From: an uncultured Nocardioides sp.
GTDB taxonomy: Bacteria; Actinomycetota; Actinomycetes; Propionibacteriales; Nocardioidaceae
DNA: 54,188 nucleotides
Assembly (NCBI RefSeq): GCF_946885725.1
Contig: NZ_CAMPGZ010000002.1
Span: 1-54,188 of the forward strand
Direction: 5' to 3'
Each line of letters opens with the position of its first letter. The stretch's first letter is position 1. Both the position numbers and the translations under genes were made by a program. Shown here in pieces: positions 44,610-53,037 of this stretch. The notes under the pieces are model-generated. The model was not told where the DNA came from. It made no database searches and saw only the letters and a list, made by a program, of their open reading frames with translations.

Positions 44610-45764
44610 ATGAAGGTGTCGGTGCTGACCCGGGAGTACCCGCCGGACGTCTACGGTGGCGCCGGCGTCCACGTCGACTTCCTGGTGCGCGAGCTGCGAC
44701 ACCTCGTCGAGGTCGACGTGCAGTGCATGGGCGAGCCGCGGGAGGGCGCCACCGCGCACTCCGAGGACGACCCGCGGCTGGCCGGCGCCAACTCCGCGCT
44801 GCGCATCCTGTCGGCCGACCTGTCGATGACCGCCGCGGTGTCGTCGGCCGACGTGGTGCACTCGCACACCTGGTACGCCGCGATGGCGGGCCACTGGGCG
44901 AAGCTGCTGTACGACGTACCGCACGTGACCACCGCGCACTCGCTCGAGCCGCAGCGGCCGTGGAAGGCCGAACAGCTCGGCGGCGGCTACCGGCTGTCGT
45001 CGTGGATCGAGAAGACCGCGATGGAGGGCGCCGACGCCGTCATCGCGGTGAGCAAGGGGATGCGCGAGGACGTGCTGGCGGCGTACCCGGCCATCGACCC
45101 AGCCCGGGTGCACGTGATCTCCAACGGCATCGACGCCGACTTCTACCGGCCCGACCCCGGCACCGACGTACTGGAGCGGATCGGTGTCGACCTCGGCCGG
45201 CCCTACGTCGCGTTCGTCGGCCGGATCACCCGGCAGAAGGGCGTGCCGCACCTGCTCCGCGCCGGGTTGCACCTCGACCCCTCCGTGCAGATGGTGCTGC
45301 TCGCCGGCGCGGCCGACACCCCGGAGCTCAAGGCCGAGACCGACGCCGCGATCGAGGACCTGCGCGCCAGTCGCGACGGGATCTTCGTGGTCTCGGAGAT
45401 GCTGCCGCGCGAGGACGTCCGCCAGGTGCTCACCCACGCGCTGGCGTTCTGCTGTCCGTCGGTCTACGAGCCGCTCGGCATCGTCAACCTCGAGGCGATG
45501 GCGTGCGAGACCGCGGTCGTCGCCAGCGCGGTCGGCGGCATCCCCGAGGTCGTCGACGACGGCACGACCGGGCTGCTCGTCGACTACACCCCCGACGACC
45601 CGGCCGGGTTCGAGCGGCGGTTCGCCGACGCCGTCAACCGGCTCGCCGCCGACCCCGACGAGGCACGCCGGATGGGCCTGGCCGGACGCGCCCGCGCGGT
45701 CGAGCAGTTCGGCTGGGACGCGGTCGCGGCGAAGACCGTGGAGCTCTACGAGTCGCTGCGCTGA
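44610..45764 (+). CDS. glgA: GT4 glycogen synthase, GlgM (maltose-1-phosphate synthase) type
   Basis: A 384-aa glycosyltransferase of the Corynebacterium-type GlgA family: KVSVLTREYPPDVYGGAGVH at the start, GRITRQKG, and the donor-site EPLGIVNLEAMACETAVVAS near the C-terminus. In mycobacteria the same protein (GlgM, Rv1212c, beside glgC Rv1213) uses ADP-glucose to make maltose-1-phosphate for alpha-glucan. Here it is on the opposite strand to glgC with an ABC pair between them. Start set by TAGCGT 7 nt upstream. Confidence 0.93.
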   Translation: MKVSVLTREYPPDVYGGAGVHVDFLVRELRHLVEVDVQCMGEPREGATAHSEDDPRLAGANSALRILSADLSMTAAVSSADVVHSHTWYAAMAGHWAKLLYDVPHVTTAHSLEPQRPWKAEQLGGGYRLSSWIEKTAMEGADAVIAVSKGMREDVLAAYPAIDPARVHVISNGIDADFYRPDPGTDVLERIGVDLGRPYVAFVGRITRQKGVPHLLRAGLHLDPSVQMVLLAGAADTPELKAETDAAIEDLRASRDGIFVVSEMLPREDVRQVLTHALAFCCPSVYEPLGIVNLEAMACETAVVASAVGGIPEVVDDGTTGLLVDYTPDDPAGFERRFADAVNRLAADPDEARRMGLAGRARAVEQFGWDAVAAKTVELYESLR

Positions 45765-45767
45765 GCG

Positions 45768-46205
45768 TCAGTTGTCGGCGCGGTGCGCGTTGCCGCCGTT
45801 GCGCTGCCGCGGCACGTCGCGCTTCGCGGCCCGCACCTCCTCCTGGTGCACGAAGATCTCTTCGAGCGGCGAGAACGACTCGGCGTACTCGTCGTCGTTC
45901 CACAGGGCCACCGGGCGCTCGCGCCGGACCTGCTCCGGGATGACCGGCGGCTTGCGCAGCTCCTCCAGCGGAGGGGCGTGCCGGGCCAGCTCCGGGTCGG
46001 TGGTGAGGGTCAGCGTGACGCGCGGCCACCAGCGGTTGCGGTCCTCGCGGTCGATCACCACGGGGTCGTCGAGGACCTGCTGCGCGAACTCCCAGACGGC
46101 ATCGAAGTCCGGACCGGTGATGCGCCACGTCGGCGCCGTACCGGTCATCTCGATGCGTCGTGGAATCGCCTCGAAGACGTCCAGGATGCCTTGCCCGAGC
46201 GGCAT
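45768..46205 (-). CDS. Conserved-looking hypothetical protein
   Basis: A 145-aa protein, mostly polar, with two Trp-rich blocks (TWRITGPDFDAVWEFAQQ and RNRWWPRVTLTLTTD), a Pro/Arg-rich middle and a basic C-terminal tail. I do not recognise the family. The ATG follows AGGGAG by 6 nt, and a TAGGGT -10 box (46242-46247) predicts a leader of about 30 nt, unlike most genes here. No operon partner. Confidence 0.75.
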   Translation of the reverse strand: MPLGQGILDVFEAIPRRIEMTGTAPTWRITGPDFDAVWEFAQQVLDDPVVIDREDRNRWWPRVTLTLTTDPELARHAPPLEELRKPPVIPEQVRRERPVALWNDDEYAESFSPLEEIFVHQEEVRAAKRDVPRQRNGGNAHRADN

Positions 46206-46241
46206 GGATAACTCCCTGCTGTTCAAGCCCCCGAGGGCACA

Positions 46242-46247
46242 ACCCTA
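46242..46247 (-). promoter_or_regulatory. -10 element of the hypothetical gene
   Basis: Minus-strand TAGGGT, about 36 nt before the ATG; this gene uses a leader with a ribosome-binding site. Confidence 0.4.
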
Positions 46248-46302
46248 GGACATGGTCGCACGCCGGTGGAGGCCCCTCGACCGTCCGCGTGTCAGGACCG
46301 GT

Positions 46303-47388
46303 TCAGCCCTTGCTGAGCACGAGCCTGGTGCGGCCGAACACGCTGCCCGGCACGAGCGGCAGGTCGAGCAGGCCGGTCACGACGTTGGCCACCTCGGCGT
46401 TGCGCACCGGCTGCATCCCGGAGTACGCCGTACGCGCGCGGCCCGGGTTCTCCCGGCGGTCGGCGTTGAGGTCGTACAGGTCGGCGCCCTTCGCGACACC
46501 CGCACCCCAGGCCAGGAAGGGCACCCGGTAGTCGGCGCGGCGCGTCATGTCGGCGTGGCTGGGCCCCTTGCCGCCGTGGTCGGCGGTCAGCACCACCGTG
46601 GTGCGGGAGCGGAGCACGCGGTCCTTGCGCACGGCGTCGAGGATCCGGCCGACCTGTTTGTCGGCGGCGGTGACGGCCCTGAGGTACGTCGGGGACATGA
46701 AGCCCGACGCGTGGCCGGCCTGGTCCGGCTGGGCCAGGTGCACGAAGCTGAACGCGTCGGGCGACCGGCGGAGGCGCTGCACGAGCCGGGTGACGTTGGC
46801 GACCTCGGTGTCCACGACGTACCGGTCGATCTTGTCCCGGCCGTCGTCCGCGCCGGTCCTGTCGGCGGCGCCGTGCGCGGCGTCCCAGGAGCGGTCGAGG
46901 AAGTCGAACTTGTCCTTCGAGGAGTAGAACGCGGTGCGCAGCCCGTGGTCGTGCACGACGTCGAAGACGCCCGCGACGTAGCCGCCGGCCACCGCCGGCA
47001 GGATGCTGCCGTTGTCCTCGTTGAAGGTCACGTGGTGGCCGCGAGCGCCCTTGATCGGCCGCCCGGTGAGCATCCCGGTGTGGTTGGGCAGCGTGCGCGT
47101 CAGCTCCCGCGCACTGCGGGCGTTGAGGGTGCCGGTGCCCTGCTCGATCATCCGGTGCAGGGCCGGAGCGCCGGTCTTGCCGAGGCGCGTGATCGCGGTG
47201 GGGTTGAGGCCGTCGACGGAGATCGCCACGACCACCCGGGGCGCTGGCTCGCGCGCGGTCTTGACGACCACGGGTGACGCCGGCTTGGGCGAGGTCTCCT
47301 CGACCGTGGACGCGCACGCGGACAGCGTGGGGACCATCGACGTGGCCAGGGCGAGGGCGGTGGCGACAACGAGCCGGTGCGGGCGCAT
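46303..47388 (-). CDS. Nucleotide pyrophosphatase/phosphodiesterase-like lipoprotein
   Basis: A 361-aa exported protein. The signal sequence ends in a lipobox (TLSAC), so it is probably a lipoprotein. The alkaline-phosphatase-superfamily metal and nucleophile motifs are in order: VAISVDGLN, TLPNHTGM (Thr nucleophile), AQPDQAGHA and LTADHGGKG. Family members cleave nucleotide or phospholipid-type phosphodiesters; the substrate is unknown. The ATG lies 6 nt after GAGAAT and is divergent from the DUF664 gene. Confidence 0.85.
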   Translation of the reverse strand: MRPHRLVVATALALATSMVPTLSACASTVEETSPKPASPVVVKTAREPAPRVVVAISVDGLNPTAITRLGKTGAPALHRMIEQGTGTLNARSARELTRTLPNHTGMLTGRPIKGARGHHVTFNEDNGSILPAVAGGYVAGVFDVVHDHGLRTAFYSSKDKFDFLDRSWDAAHGAADRTGADDGRDKIDRYVVDTEVANVTRLVQRLRRSPDAFSFVHLAQPDQAGHASGFMSPTYLRAVTAADKQVGRILDAVRKDRVLRSRTTVVLTADHGGKGPSHADMTRRADYRVPFLAWGAGVAKGADLYDLNADRRENPGRARTAYSGMQPVRNAEVANVVTGLLDLPLVPGSVFGRTRLVLSKG

Positions 47389-47411
47389 CGGCCCATTCTC
47401 CCACGGGGCGG

Positions 47412-47417
47412 TAGGTT
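47412..47417 (+). promoter_or_regulatory. -10 element, leaderless DUF664 gene
   Basis: TAGGTT, 8 nt before the GTG at 47426; it is only about 12 bp from the GAGAAT of the divergent gene, so the two promoters must interfere. Confidence 0.4.
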
Positions 47418-47425
47418 GCTCCGCT

Positions 47426-47953
47426 GTGCCGATCCCCGACGAGTCCGGCCGCACACCGCGCCCCGATCCGCCGATGACCGCCGACGAGCGGACGTCGCTG
47501 CGGGGCTGGCTCGACTACCACCGCGCCACGCTCGCCTGGAAGTGCGACGGCCTCGACGACGAGGAGCTGCGGCAGTGCTCGATGCCGCCGTCGACCCTGT
47601 CGCTGCTCGGCCTCGTGCGCCACATGGCCGAGGTGGAGCGGCACTGGCTCCGCCGCGTCGTCGGCGGCGAGACCGTGCGCCACGTGTGGTCGGAGGAGTG
47701 GGACTTCCAGGCGGCGTACGACGCGAGCGGCTGCACGCGCGAGGAGGCGTTCACCGCCTGGCGGGCCGAGGTCGAGCAGGCCCGCCGGGTCGAGGCGCAG
47801 GTGCCGTCGCTGGACACGACCTTCGACGTACCGGCGTGGGACGGGGACGTCTCGCTGCGGACGATCCTGCTGCACCTCGTGCACGAGTACGCCCGGCACA
47901 ACGGGCACGCCGACCTGCTACGCGAGGGCGTCGACGGGACCGTCGGCGCCTGA
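47426..47953 (+). CDS. DinB/DUF664-family protein
   Basis: A 175-aa protein of the DinB-like four-helix-bundle family: LLGLVRHMAEVERHWLRR and a late HLVHEYARHNGHADLLRE contribute the spaced His residues that bind metal. In actinobacteria DUF664 members include mycothiol-dependent transferases, but a specific role cannot be assigned. GTG start after TAGGTT. Confidence 0.85.
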   Translation: MPIPDESGRTPRPDPPMTADERTSLRGWLDYHRATLAWKCDGLDDEELRQCSMPPSTLSLLGLVRHMAEVERHWLRRVVGGETVRHVWSEEWDFQAAYDASGCTREEAFTAWRAEVEQARRVEAQVPSLDTTFDVPAWDGDVSLRTILLHLVHEYARHNGHADLLREGVDGTVGA

Positions 47954-47966
47954 CGTTCCTGCGCGG

Positions 47967-48218
47967 CTACTTGTGGTCGCGCTCGGTGGTCTTCTCCTTG
48001 ATCACCGTGTGCGTCGGGTGGTTCGGGTCGTGCGGCTGCTCCTCGACCCGCGTCGTCTCCTCCTCGTGCACCCGACCGCGCTGGGCGTGCACCAGCAGCG
48101 CGACGCCGGCGAGCATGAGGATCACGCCGACGGTCTGGATGTCGATGCCCGGAAGCTCTTTGCGCATCGCGAACGCGAAGATCGCTCCGATGATCAGCAG
48201 TGCCACACCAGGGCCCAC
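47967..48218 (-). CDS. Small membrane protein (DUF6458-like)
   Basis: An 83-aa protein with two hydrophobic helices (GPGVALLIIGAIFAFAM and TVGVILMLAGVALLVH) and a charged C-terminal tail with His residues (TTERDHK). Function unknown. The GTG start has an AGGAAG site about 11 nt upstream. Confidence 0.75.
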   Translation of the reverse strand: MGPGVALLIIGAIFAFAMRKELPGIDIQTVGVILMLAGVALLVHAQRGRVHEEETTRVEEQPHDPNHPTHTVIKEKTTERDHK

Positions 48219-48416
48219 GTGTTCGCACGCTTCCTAGAGCCGGGTCCGAGCCGCCGCTCGCTGACGGGTACCACCGTGCCCAATGTGACGGGTGGGAAAC
48301 AACCCCTGACGCTCGCTTTACCTCTGGAAATTCTTTGCCGACGGTCCTGTTTGCAGGTGTTTCACGCGAGGCAACGATGGTCGTACTCCCAGTTCCTGTC
48401 CGCCCGAGGTCGACCG

Positions 48417-48782
48417 ATGAACGACTTGGCTCTTGTCGCGTTGATGCTCCTGCTCGTCGTTGCCGCCGTCCGGGTCGCCGTGCCTCGACGGGAGGGCCTC
48501 GCGCCGCTCCCGCGTCTGGTCAACATGAGTGACGACGCCTTCCGCATCACCGACGAGCGCGGCCGCGTGGTCGCCGTCGTACCGCCGTCGCCGTACCGTG
48601 CCGGCACCGACCGCACCCCGGCCGGCGAGCACGTCGTCGTGCGCAGACGCGTGTCGGGCGAGTCGGTGCCCGTGGAGGACATCCCGTTCGTGCCGGGCGT
48701 CAGCTACCTGGTCTCCGAGCCCGTCGCGCGTGCGGCCGGCCGACCTGACTTCCTCACCGACTCCGACCATTTCTCGGCCTGA
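48417..48782 (+). CDS. Hypothetical protein with N-terminal membrane helix
   Basis: A 121-aa protein. One hydrophobic helix (LALVALMLLLVVAAVRVAV) is followed by a hydrophilic domain with short beta-like repeats (FRITDERGRVVAVVPPS, EHVVVRRRVSGESVP). Family not recognised. The ATG has a GAGGT site. The 198-bp gap before it holds nothing I can name. Confidence 0.7.
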   Translation: MNDLALVALMLLLVVAAVRVAVPRREGLAPLPRLVNMSDDAFRITDERGRVVAVVPPSPYRAGTDRTPAGEHVVVRRRVSGESVPVEDIPFVPGVSYLVSEPVARAAGRPDFLTDSDHFSA

Positions 48783-48857
48783 CCGTCGGTCCCGTCTGAC
48801 GGGTGCCCCGGTGGGTACCTGATCACGACAGGACCACAGCTGAAGGCGAGGTGCCGC

Positions 48858-49250
48858 ATGGGTAAGCCGGCCACCTCTCGGAGTGAGCGCCTTGCCCTCG
48901 AGGTCGCCGCGGTCATGGGCTTCGTCGTCGCGGCGGTCTGGTGCATCACCTACCTGCCCGGGTACGCCGACGTCGCGCCCGCCTGGGCCACCGTGCCCGA
49001 GCGCACCGTCGTCGTCGCGCGCGAGGACACCCTGCCGGTCAGCGTCGCGCTGCCCTGGGTCGAGGAGGCGCTGACCGAAGCCTGCGAGCACGTGCCGTTC
49101 TGGGTGCGCCCGGTCGCCGCGCGTCCCACCTCGGTGCGGGTGATCCTGACCCGCGCCGGCGTCCGCGAGACCGAGGCGCAGCTGTCCTGCGAGACCGGCT
49201 ACCTGCTGAGCATCCGCAGCCTCGCGCCGGGGAGCTCGGTGGCGGCGTAG
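48858..49250 (+). CDS. Hypothetical protein with one membrane segment
   Basis: A 130-aa protein: basic N-terminus, one membrane segment (ALEVAAVMGFVVAAVWCITYL), and a soluble C-terminal domain with two Cys (EACEHV, LSCETGY) that may pair outside the cytoplasm. Family not recognised. It may be co-expressed with the preceding gene. Followed by an 18-bp palindrome. Confidence 0.7.
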   Translation: MGKPATSRSERLALEVAAVMGFVVAAVWCITYLPGYADVAPAWATVPERTVVVAREDTLPVSVALPWVEEALTEACEHVPFWVRPVAARPTSVRVILTRAGVRETEAQLSCETGYLLSIRSLAPGSSVAA

Positions 49251-49261
49251 CGCCGGCTCTT

Positions 49262-49337
49262 CATGTAAAGCGGAGTTATTGCGGGTAGGCACCACGCTCG
49301 GCGCGCTCGAAGTCTCGGTAACTCCGCTTTACATGAG
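49262..49337. terminator. 18-bp perfect inverted repeat between convergent genes
   Basis: TCATGTAAAGCGGAGTTA (49262-49279) is repeated inverted at 49320-49337 around a 40-nt loop. The arms are AT-rich for this genome. It separates the hypothetical gene from the P450 stop by 10 bp, so a bidirectional terminator is likely, though the loop is long. Confidence 0.6.
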
Positions 49338-49347
49338 TTCGAGGGCC

Positions 49348-50502
49348 TCAGACCAGGACGACCGGGACGCGGGCCCAGCCGCTCACGGGTGGCCGCTCCC
49401 GGACGGGTGGCTCGTCGGCGGGGAGGATCCGCTCGGTGCGGGTGAGCAGCTCGCTGATCGCCACGCGCAGCTCCATCAACGACAAGGCTCGCCCGGGGCA
49501 GACGTGTGGGCCTACGCCGAACACCAGGTTGTGCGGGGCGTTGTCCTCGGGCCGGAACTCGTCCGGGTCGCCGAACACCCTTGGGTCGCGGTTGGCCGCG
49601 GTCCAGTTGAGCACCACTCGCTGGTCGGTCGGGATCTCTGTGTCGCCGACGCGTACCGTCCGCGTCGTACGGCGTCGGCTCGACACGAACGGGTCGTCGA
49701 TGCGCAGCACCTCCTCGATGGCGGACTCGATCGCCTCGTGCTCCCCGCGTGCCACGCGCTCGCGCGTGACGTCCTGGCGGTCCGGGTGCGTGGCCAGACG
49801 GTGCACCAGCACGCCCAGCGAGGCGGCCAGCGAGCCGAGGTCACCCGCCGTCCAGTTGCGCAGTACGGACACGACCTCGTCGTCGGTGAGCGGTCGCCCG
49901 TCGACGGCCTCGTGCAGCAACCGTGTTGTCACGTCGTCCGGGGCGTCGTCGCCGCCGTCGCGCCGGGCCCGGACCTGCGTGCCGACGATCGCGTCGAAGC
50001 GCGCGGCCACCTCTGCCGTCCGCGTCCGGTCGCCCGAGGCGGTGGCGGCCGTGTTGTCCGCCATCCATGCGACGAGCTCGTCCTCGATGTCGGTCGGCCA
50101 GCCGAGCCACGTGGACTGCGTGCGTACGGCGAACGGCGTGCCCAGGTCCGCGATCGCGTCGACGGCGGTACGGCGGGGGAGCGCGTCGACGATCGCGGCC
50201 GCGTGCGCCCGGCACTGGGGCTCCTGCTCCGCCACGGAGTCGGCGTCGAGGTAGCGGTCCACGATCGCGCGGTACGCGGCGTGCTCCGCGCCGTCGAGCG
50301 AGTTGGGGATCGCGCGGTGCGAGCCGGCGGCACTGGAGAACGCGTCGGGGTCCAGCGCGGCCGCGACGACCTCCGGGTGGCCGAGGAGCGTCCACGTACC
50401 GCCGCCGTCGTGCTCGACCGGGCACACCTCGCGACGGTGGTCGAGCGCCGTACGCAGGTCCGGTGTCGGGTCGGTCGCCTCCGCATGCGGGTCGGTGGTC
50501 AT
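49348..50502 (-). CDS. Cytochrome P450 with atypical I-helix
   Basis: A 384-aa soluble P450. The heme-ligand loop is clear (FGVGPHVCPG), as are the K-helix ExxR (EEVLR) and the following Arg (FRPED). The oxygen-activation helix reads AGDLGSL, so the usual acidic residue and Thr are Leu and Gly; this suggests an unusual oxidant (peroxide shunt) or substrate-assisted chemistry. No ferredoxin gene is adjacent. The ATG lies 6 nt after TACGGT. Confidence 0.88.
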   Translation of the reverse strand: MTTDPHAEATDPTPDLRTALDHRREVCPVEHDGGGTWTLLGHPEVVAAALDPDAFSSAAGSHRAIPNSLDGAEHAAYRAIVDRYLDADSVAEQEPQCRAHAAAIVDALPRRTAVDAIADLGTPFAVRTQSTWLGWPTDIEDELVAWMADNTAATASGDRTRTAEVAARFDAIVGTQVRARRDGGDDAPDDVTTRLLHEAVDGRPLTDDEVVSVLRNWTAGDLGSLAASLGVLVHRLATHPDRQDVTRERVARGEHEAIESAIEEVLRIDDPFVSSRRRTTRTVRVGDTEIPTDQRVVLNWTAANRDPRVFGDPDEFRPEDNAPHNLVFGVGPHVCPGRALSLMELRVAISELLTRTERILPADEPPVRERPPVSGWARVPVVLV

Positions 50503-50508
50503 CTCGTC

Positions 50509-50514
50509 ACCGTA
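50509..50514 (-). promoter_or_regulatory. -10 element, leaderless P450 gene
   Basis: Minus-strand TACGGT, 6 nt before the ATG at 50502. A perfect palindrome GAGCGCGCTC (50517-50526) lies just upstream, between the divergent P450 and SRPBCC genes, and may be an operator. Confidence 0.5.
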
Positions 50515-50545
50515 ACGAGCGCGCTCGGGTCATGCCGATGGCACG

Positions 50546-50986
50546 ATGAGCGACGTGGAGCAGCAGACCAGCATCGAGATCGCCGCCCCGCCCGAGCGGG
50601 TCTGGGAGATCCTCGCCGACGTGGAGCGGTGGCCGGAGTGGACGGCTTCGGTGACCAGCGTTCGGCGGCTCGACCACGGCCCGCTCGACGTCGGTTCTCG
50701 CGTCGAGGTCGTGCAGCCGAAGATCCCGAAGGGTACCTACACCGTCACGGTCCTCGAGCCCGGCAGCCTCTTCACCTGGGAGCAGCGCCAGCCCGGAAGC
50801 ACGGTGACCGCGCACCACCGGGTCACGCCGCTGCCGGACGGCGGCAGCCGGGTCGACCTCACCGTCGTGATGAGCGGGGCACTGGGTGGGATCGTGGGGC
50901 GGATGTACCGCAGGCTCACCGAGCGCTACCTCGCCATCGAGGCGGCCGGTCTGAAGTCCCGCGCGGAAGCCGGCGCCGGCCGTTAG
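50546..50986 (+). CDS. SRPBCC-family (START-like) protein
   Basis: A 146-aa protein of the polyketide-cyclase/START fold: it opens TSIEIAAPPERVWEILADVE and carries WPEWTASVTSVRRLD, then alternating strands and a long C-terminal helix. Such proteins bind lipids or small ligands; role unknown. Divergent from the P450 gene. Its TAG overlaps the convergent gene's TAA by 2 bases. Confidence 0.88.
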   Translation: MSDVEQQTSIEIAAPPERVWEILADVERWPEWTASVTSVRRLDHGPLDVGSRVEVVQPKIPKGTYTVTVLEPGSLFTWEQRQPGSTVTAHHRVTPLPDGGSRVDLTVVMSGALGGIVGRMYRRLTERYLAIEAAGLKSRAEAGAGR

Positions 50987-52395
50987 CCCGGCGGGTCGAA
51001 GGTGCACCACACGGTGCTGCCGACGCTGTCGACCTCCGAGGTCCACCGGCTCGCGACCGCGCCCACGATCTGCAGGCCGCGGCCGTGCACGCGCAGCAGC
51101 TCGTCCGGCGCGTCGGCCGATCGGTTGCCCGTGCCGTTGTCACGCACGCCGAGCGTGAGCACGCCGTCGTCGAGCATCACGCGCACGGCGCAGGCGCCCT
51201 GCGTGTGCATGAGTGCGTTGGTCACCAGCTCGGACAGGCAGAGCACTGCCGAGTCCACGCGGTCCGCGTCGACGTCCCACCCCTCCAGCGTCCGCTGCAG
51301 GTTGCGGCGCGCGTCCGACACCGCCGCCGGGTCGCCGGGTACGTCGAACGCCGCGACGAGCGCGCTGGGCGGAGCCGGCTGTTCGGTGAAGTCGGGACGG
51401 TCGGCGCGGGTACGGCGGCGCTGGGCGCGACGCAGCTCCTGGCCCAGCGCGGCGACCTTCGTGGCCAGCTCTTCTCGTTGTGCGGCGTCGAAGGCCTGGG
51501 GCTCGGCGAAGTAGAGCACTACGCCGCCCACCGCCTGGCCCTCGGACACCACCGGCAGCGCGGCCAGCGCCACGGTCGACGTCTCGCGCTGGTGCTCGAC
51601 GAAACCGGGGTACCCCACCGCCAGGCCGTCGAGGCCGCCGACCACCGGCTCGCCGGTGCGGACCACCGTGTTGAGCGGTACCTGGTCGTAGGCGTCGACC
51701 CAGCACCACGCCGCGTCGACGCTGCCGGGCCGCACGCGGTCGCTCGACGTGAACCGCAGCCGGCGCCCGCCGCCCTCGGTCAGCGCGACGCCCACGCGCC
51801 GTACGCCGGGGGTCGCCATCAGCTCGGCCAGAGCGGACAGCGCCCAGGTGGCGACGGAGTCGGCGGCAACATTCCCGGGCCCTGCCGGCGCCGGAGCGGG
51901 CAGCCCGCGGACCATCCGGATCTCGCGCACCCCGTCGTCGAGCTGGGACGCACCGTCGGCGACGAACCCGTGCTTGCGGTAGAACGCCTGGGCCCGAGGG
52001 TTGGGGTCGGCAACCCACAGGGCCACCGGCTCGTCCGCGTCGACGACCGCGTCCAGCAGCGCCGGCCCGGCGCCCGTGCCGTGCTCCGCCGCGACGACGT
52101 ACAGCACATAGAGCTGTCTCGACCAGGTCGCGCCGTGGTCGCGGGCCGGGCCGGACATCGCGACGCCGATCAGCTCGCCGTCCCTCTCGGCGACCGCGAG
52201 GCGGTTGTCGCGGTAGCGCTCGTCGGTCAGCGCGGCGGTCCAGAACCGCTCGCGCGCGGCCGGGAAACCGGGGTCGTCCAGCACGACGTCGGGGACAAGG
52301 CCGCGGTAGGTCTCCTGCCAGCAGCGGACGATGACCCGCGCCATCTCGGGGACGTCCTCGAGCCGCGGCGCGCGCACGGTCAACGTCGAGCTCAA
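50983..52395 (-). CDS. GNAT acetyltransferase-GAF-histidine-kinase-type ATPase fusion
   Basis: About 470 aa with three domains. GNAT domain at about 1-165 (VRAPRLEDVPEMARV, LYVVAAEHGTGAGPALLDAV, AQAFYRKHGF). GAF-like domain at about 170-310 (MATPGVRRVGVALTEGG, VALAALPVVSEGQAVGGVVL). RsbW-type HATPase domain at about 335-470 (SELVTNALMHT, VRDNGTGN, HGRGLQIVGAV). No kinase dimerisation helix or phosphatase is present. This suggests a signalling protein related to anti-sigma factors, with the GNAT possibly a sensor or effector. The TTG start at 52395 follows a GAGGGG site; a GTG and a second TTG nearby are alternatives. Confidence 0.85.
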   Translation of the reverse strand: MSSTLTVRAPRLEDVPEMARVIVRCWQETYRGLVPDVVLDDPGFPAARERFWTAALTDERYRDNRLAVAERDGELIGVAMSGPARDHGATWSRQLYVLYVVAAEHGTGAGPALLDAVVDADEPVALWVADPNPRAQAFYRKHGFVADGASQLDDGVREIRMVRGLPAPAPAGPGNVAADSVATWALSALAELMATPGVRRVGVALTEGGGRRLRFTSSDRVRPGSVDAAWCWVDAYDQVPLNTVVRTGEPVVGGLDGLAVGYPGFVEHQRETSTVALAALPVVSEGQAVGGVVLYFAEPQAFDAAQREELATKVAALGQELRRAQRRRTRADRPDFTEQPAPPSALVAAFDVPGDPAAVSDARRNLQRTLEGWDVDADRVDSAVLCLSELVTNALMHTQGACAVRVMLDDGVLTLGVRDNGTGNRSADAPDELLRVHGRGLQIVGAVASRWTSEVDSVGSTVWCTFDPPG

Positions 52396-52608
52396 CTCAC
52401 GGCCCCTCACCCCGGCACCTGCCACCGATCTCGAAGGATGGCCCACGCCGCACGCCGTCGACAAGGCGTGCGTCCGTCGTACTCGTTGCGAGACCCTCGG
52501 GTTCTCGCCCGCCCGGCCTCGCATCGTCCGGGTCGTGAGGGGTAAGCCTGTACCCATGCAGGCGACCATGTGGGCGACGGGTCCGGTTGACGCCCGCAGG
52601 GACACGGC

Positions 52609-53037
52609 GTGGTGACCAGCTCGGGCGGGTACCTCGAGCGGCCGGCTCCCAGCGGACTGGCGGACGTGGTCGAGGTCCTCCTCGACAAGGGTGTGGTCAT
52701 CGACGCGTACGTCCGCGTCAGCCTGCTCGGCATCGAGCTGCTGACCGTCGACGCCCGGGTCGTCATCGCGAGCGTCGACACCTACCTGCGCTTCGCCGAG
52801 GCCACCAACCGGCTCGAGCTCGAGGACGACGACAGCCGCAGCCTGCCCGAGCTCTTCACGGAAGCCACCGGCGAGGTCGTGGAGAACGTGGCGTCGAAGG
52901 TCGTCGAGAAGAAGGTCGAACCGGTCGCCAAGCCGGTCCGCGAGGTCGCCGGTGCCGCTCGCGCGGGGGTAGACAAGGTCAAGGACGTCGTGGACGACGT
53001 CGTCGGCGCCGACGACGAGGACCAGAGCGACGAGTGA
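52609..53037 (+). CDS. Gas vesicle protein, GvpA/GvpJ family (orphan)
   Basis: A 142-aa protein whose residues about 14-65 match the gas-vesicle shell family closely: [40 protein letters not shown] and DTYLRFAEA. It lacks the usual short tail and has an 80-residue acidic/Lys-rich extension ([20 protein letters not shown], ending DEDQSDE). No other gvp gene is seen in the window, so it may act outside gas vesicles. GTG start; a second GTG three bases later is equally possible. Confidence 0.88.
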   Translation: MVTSSGGYLERPAPSGLADVVEVLLDKGVVIDAYVRVSLLGIELLTVDARVVIASVDTYLRFAEATNRLELEDDDSRSLPELFTEATGEVVENVASKVVEKKVEPVAKPVREVAGAARAGVDKVKDVVDDVVGADDEDQSDE

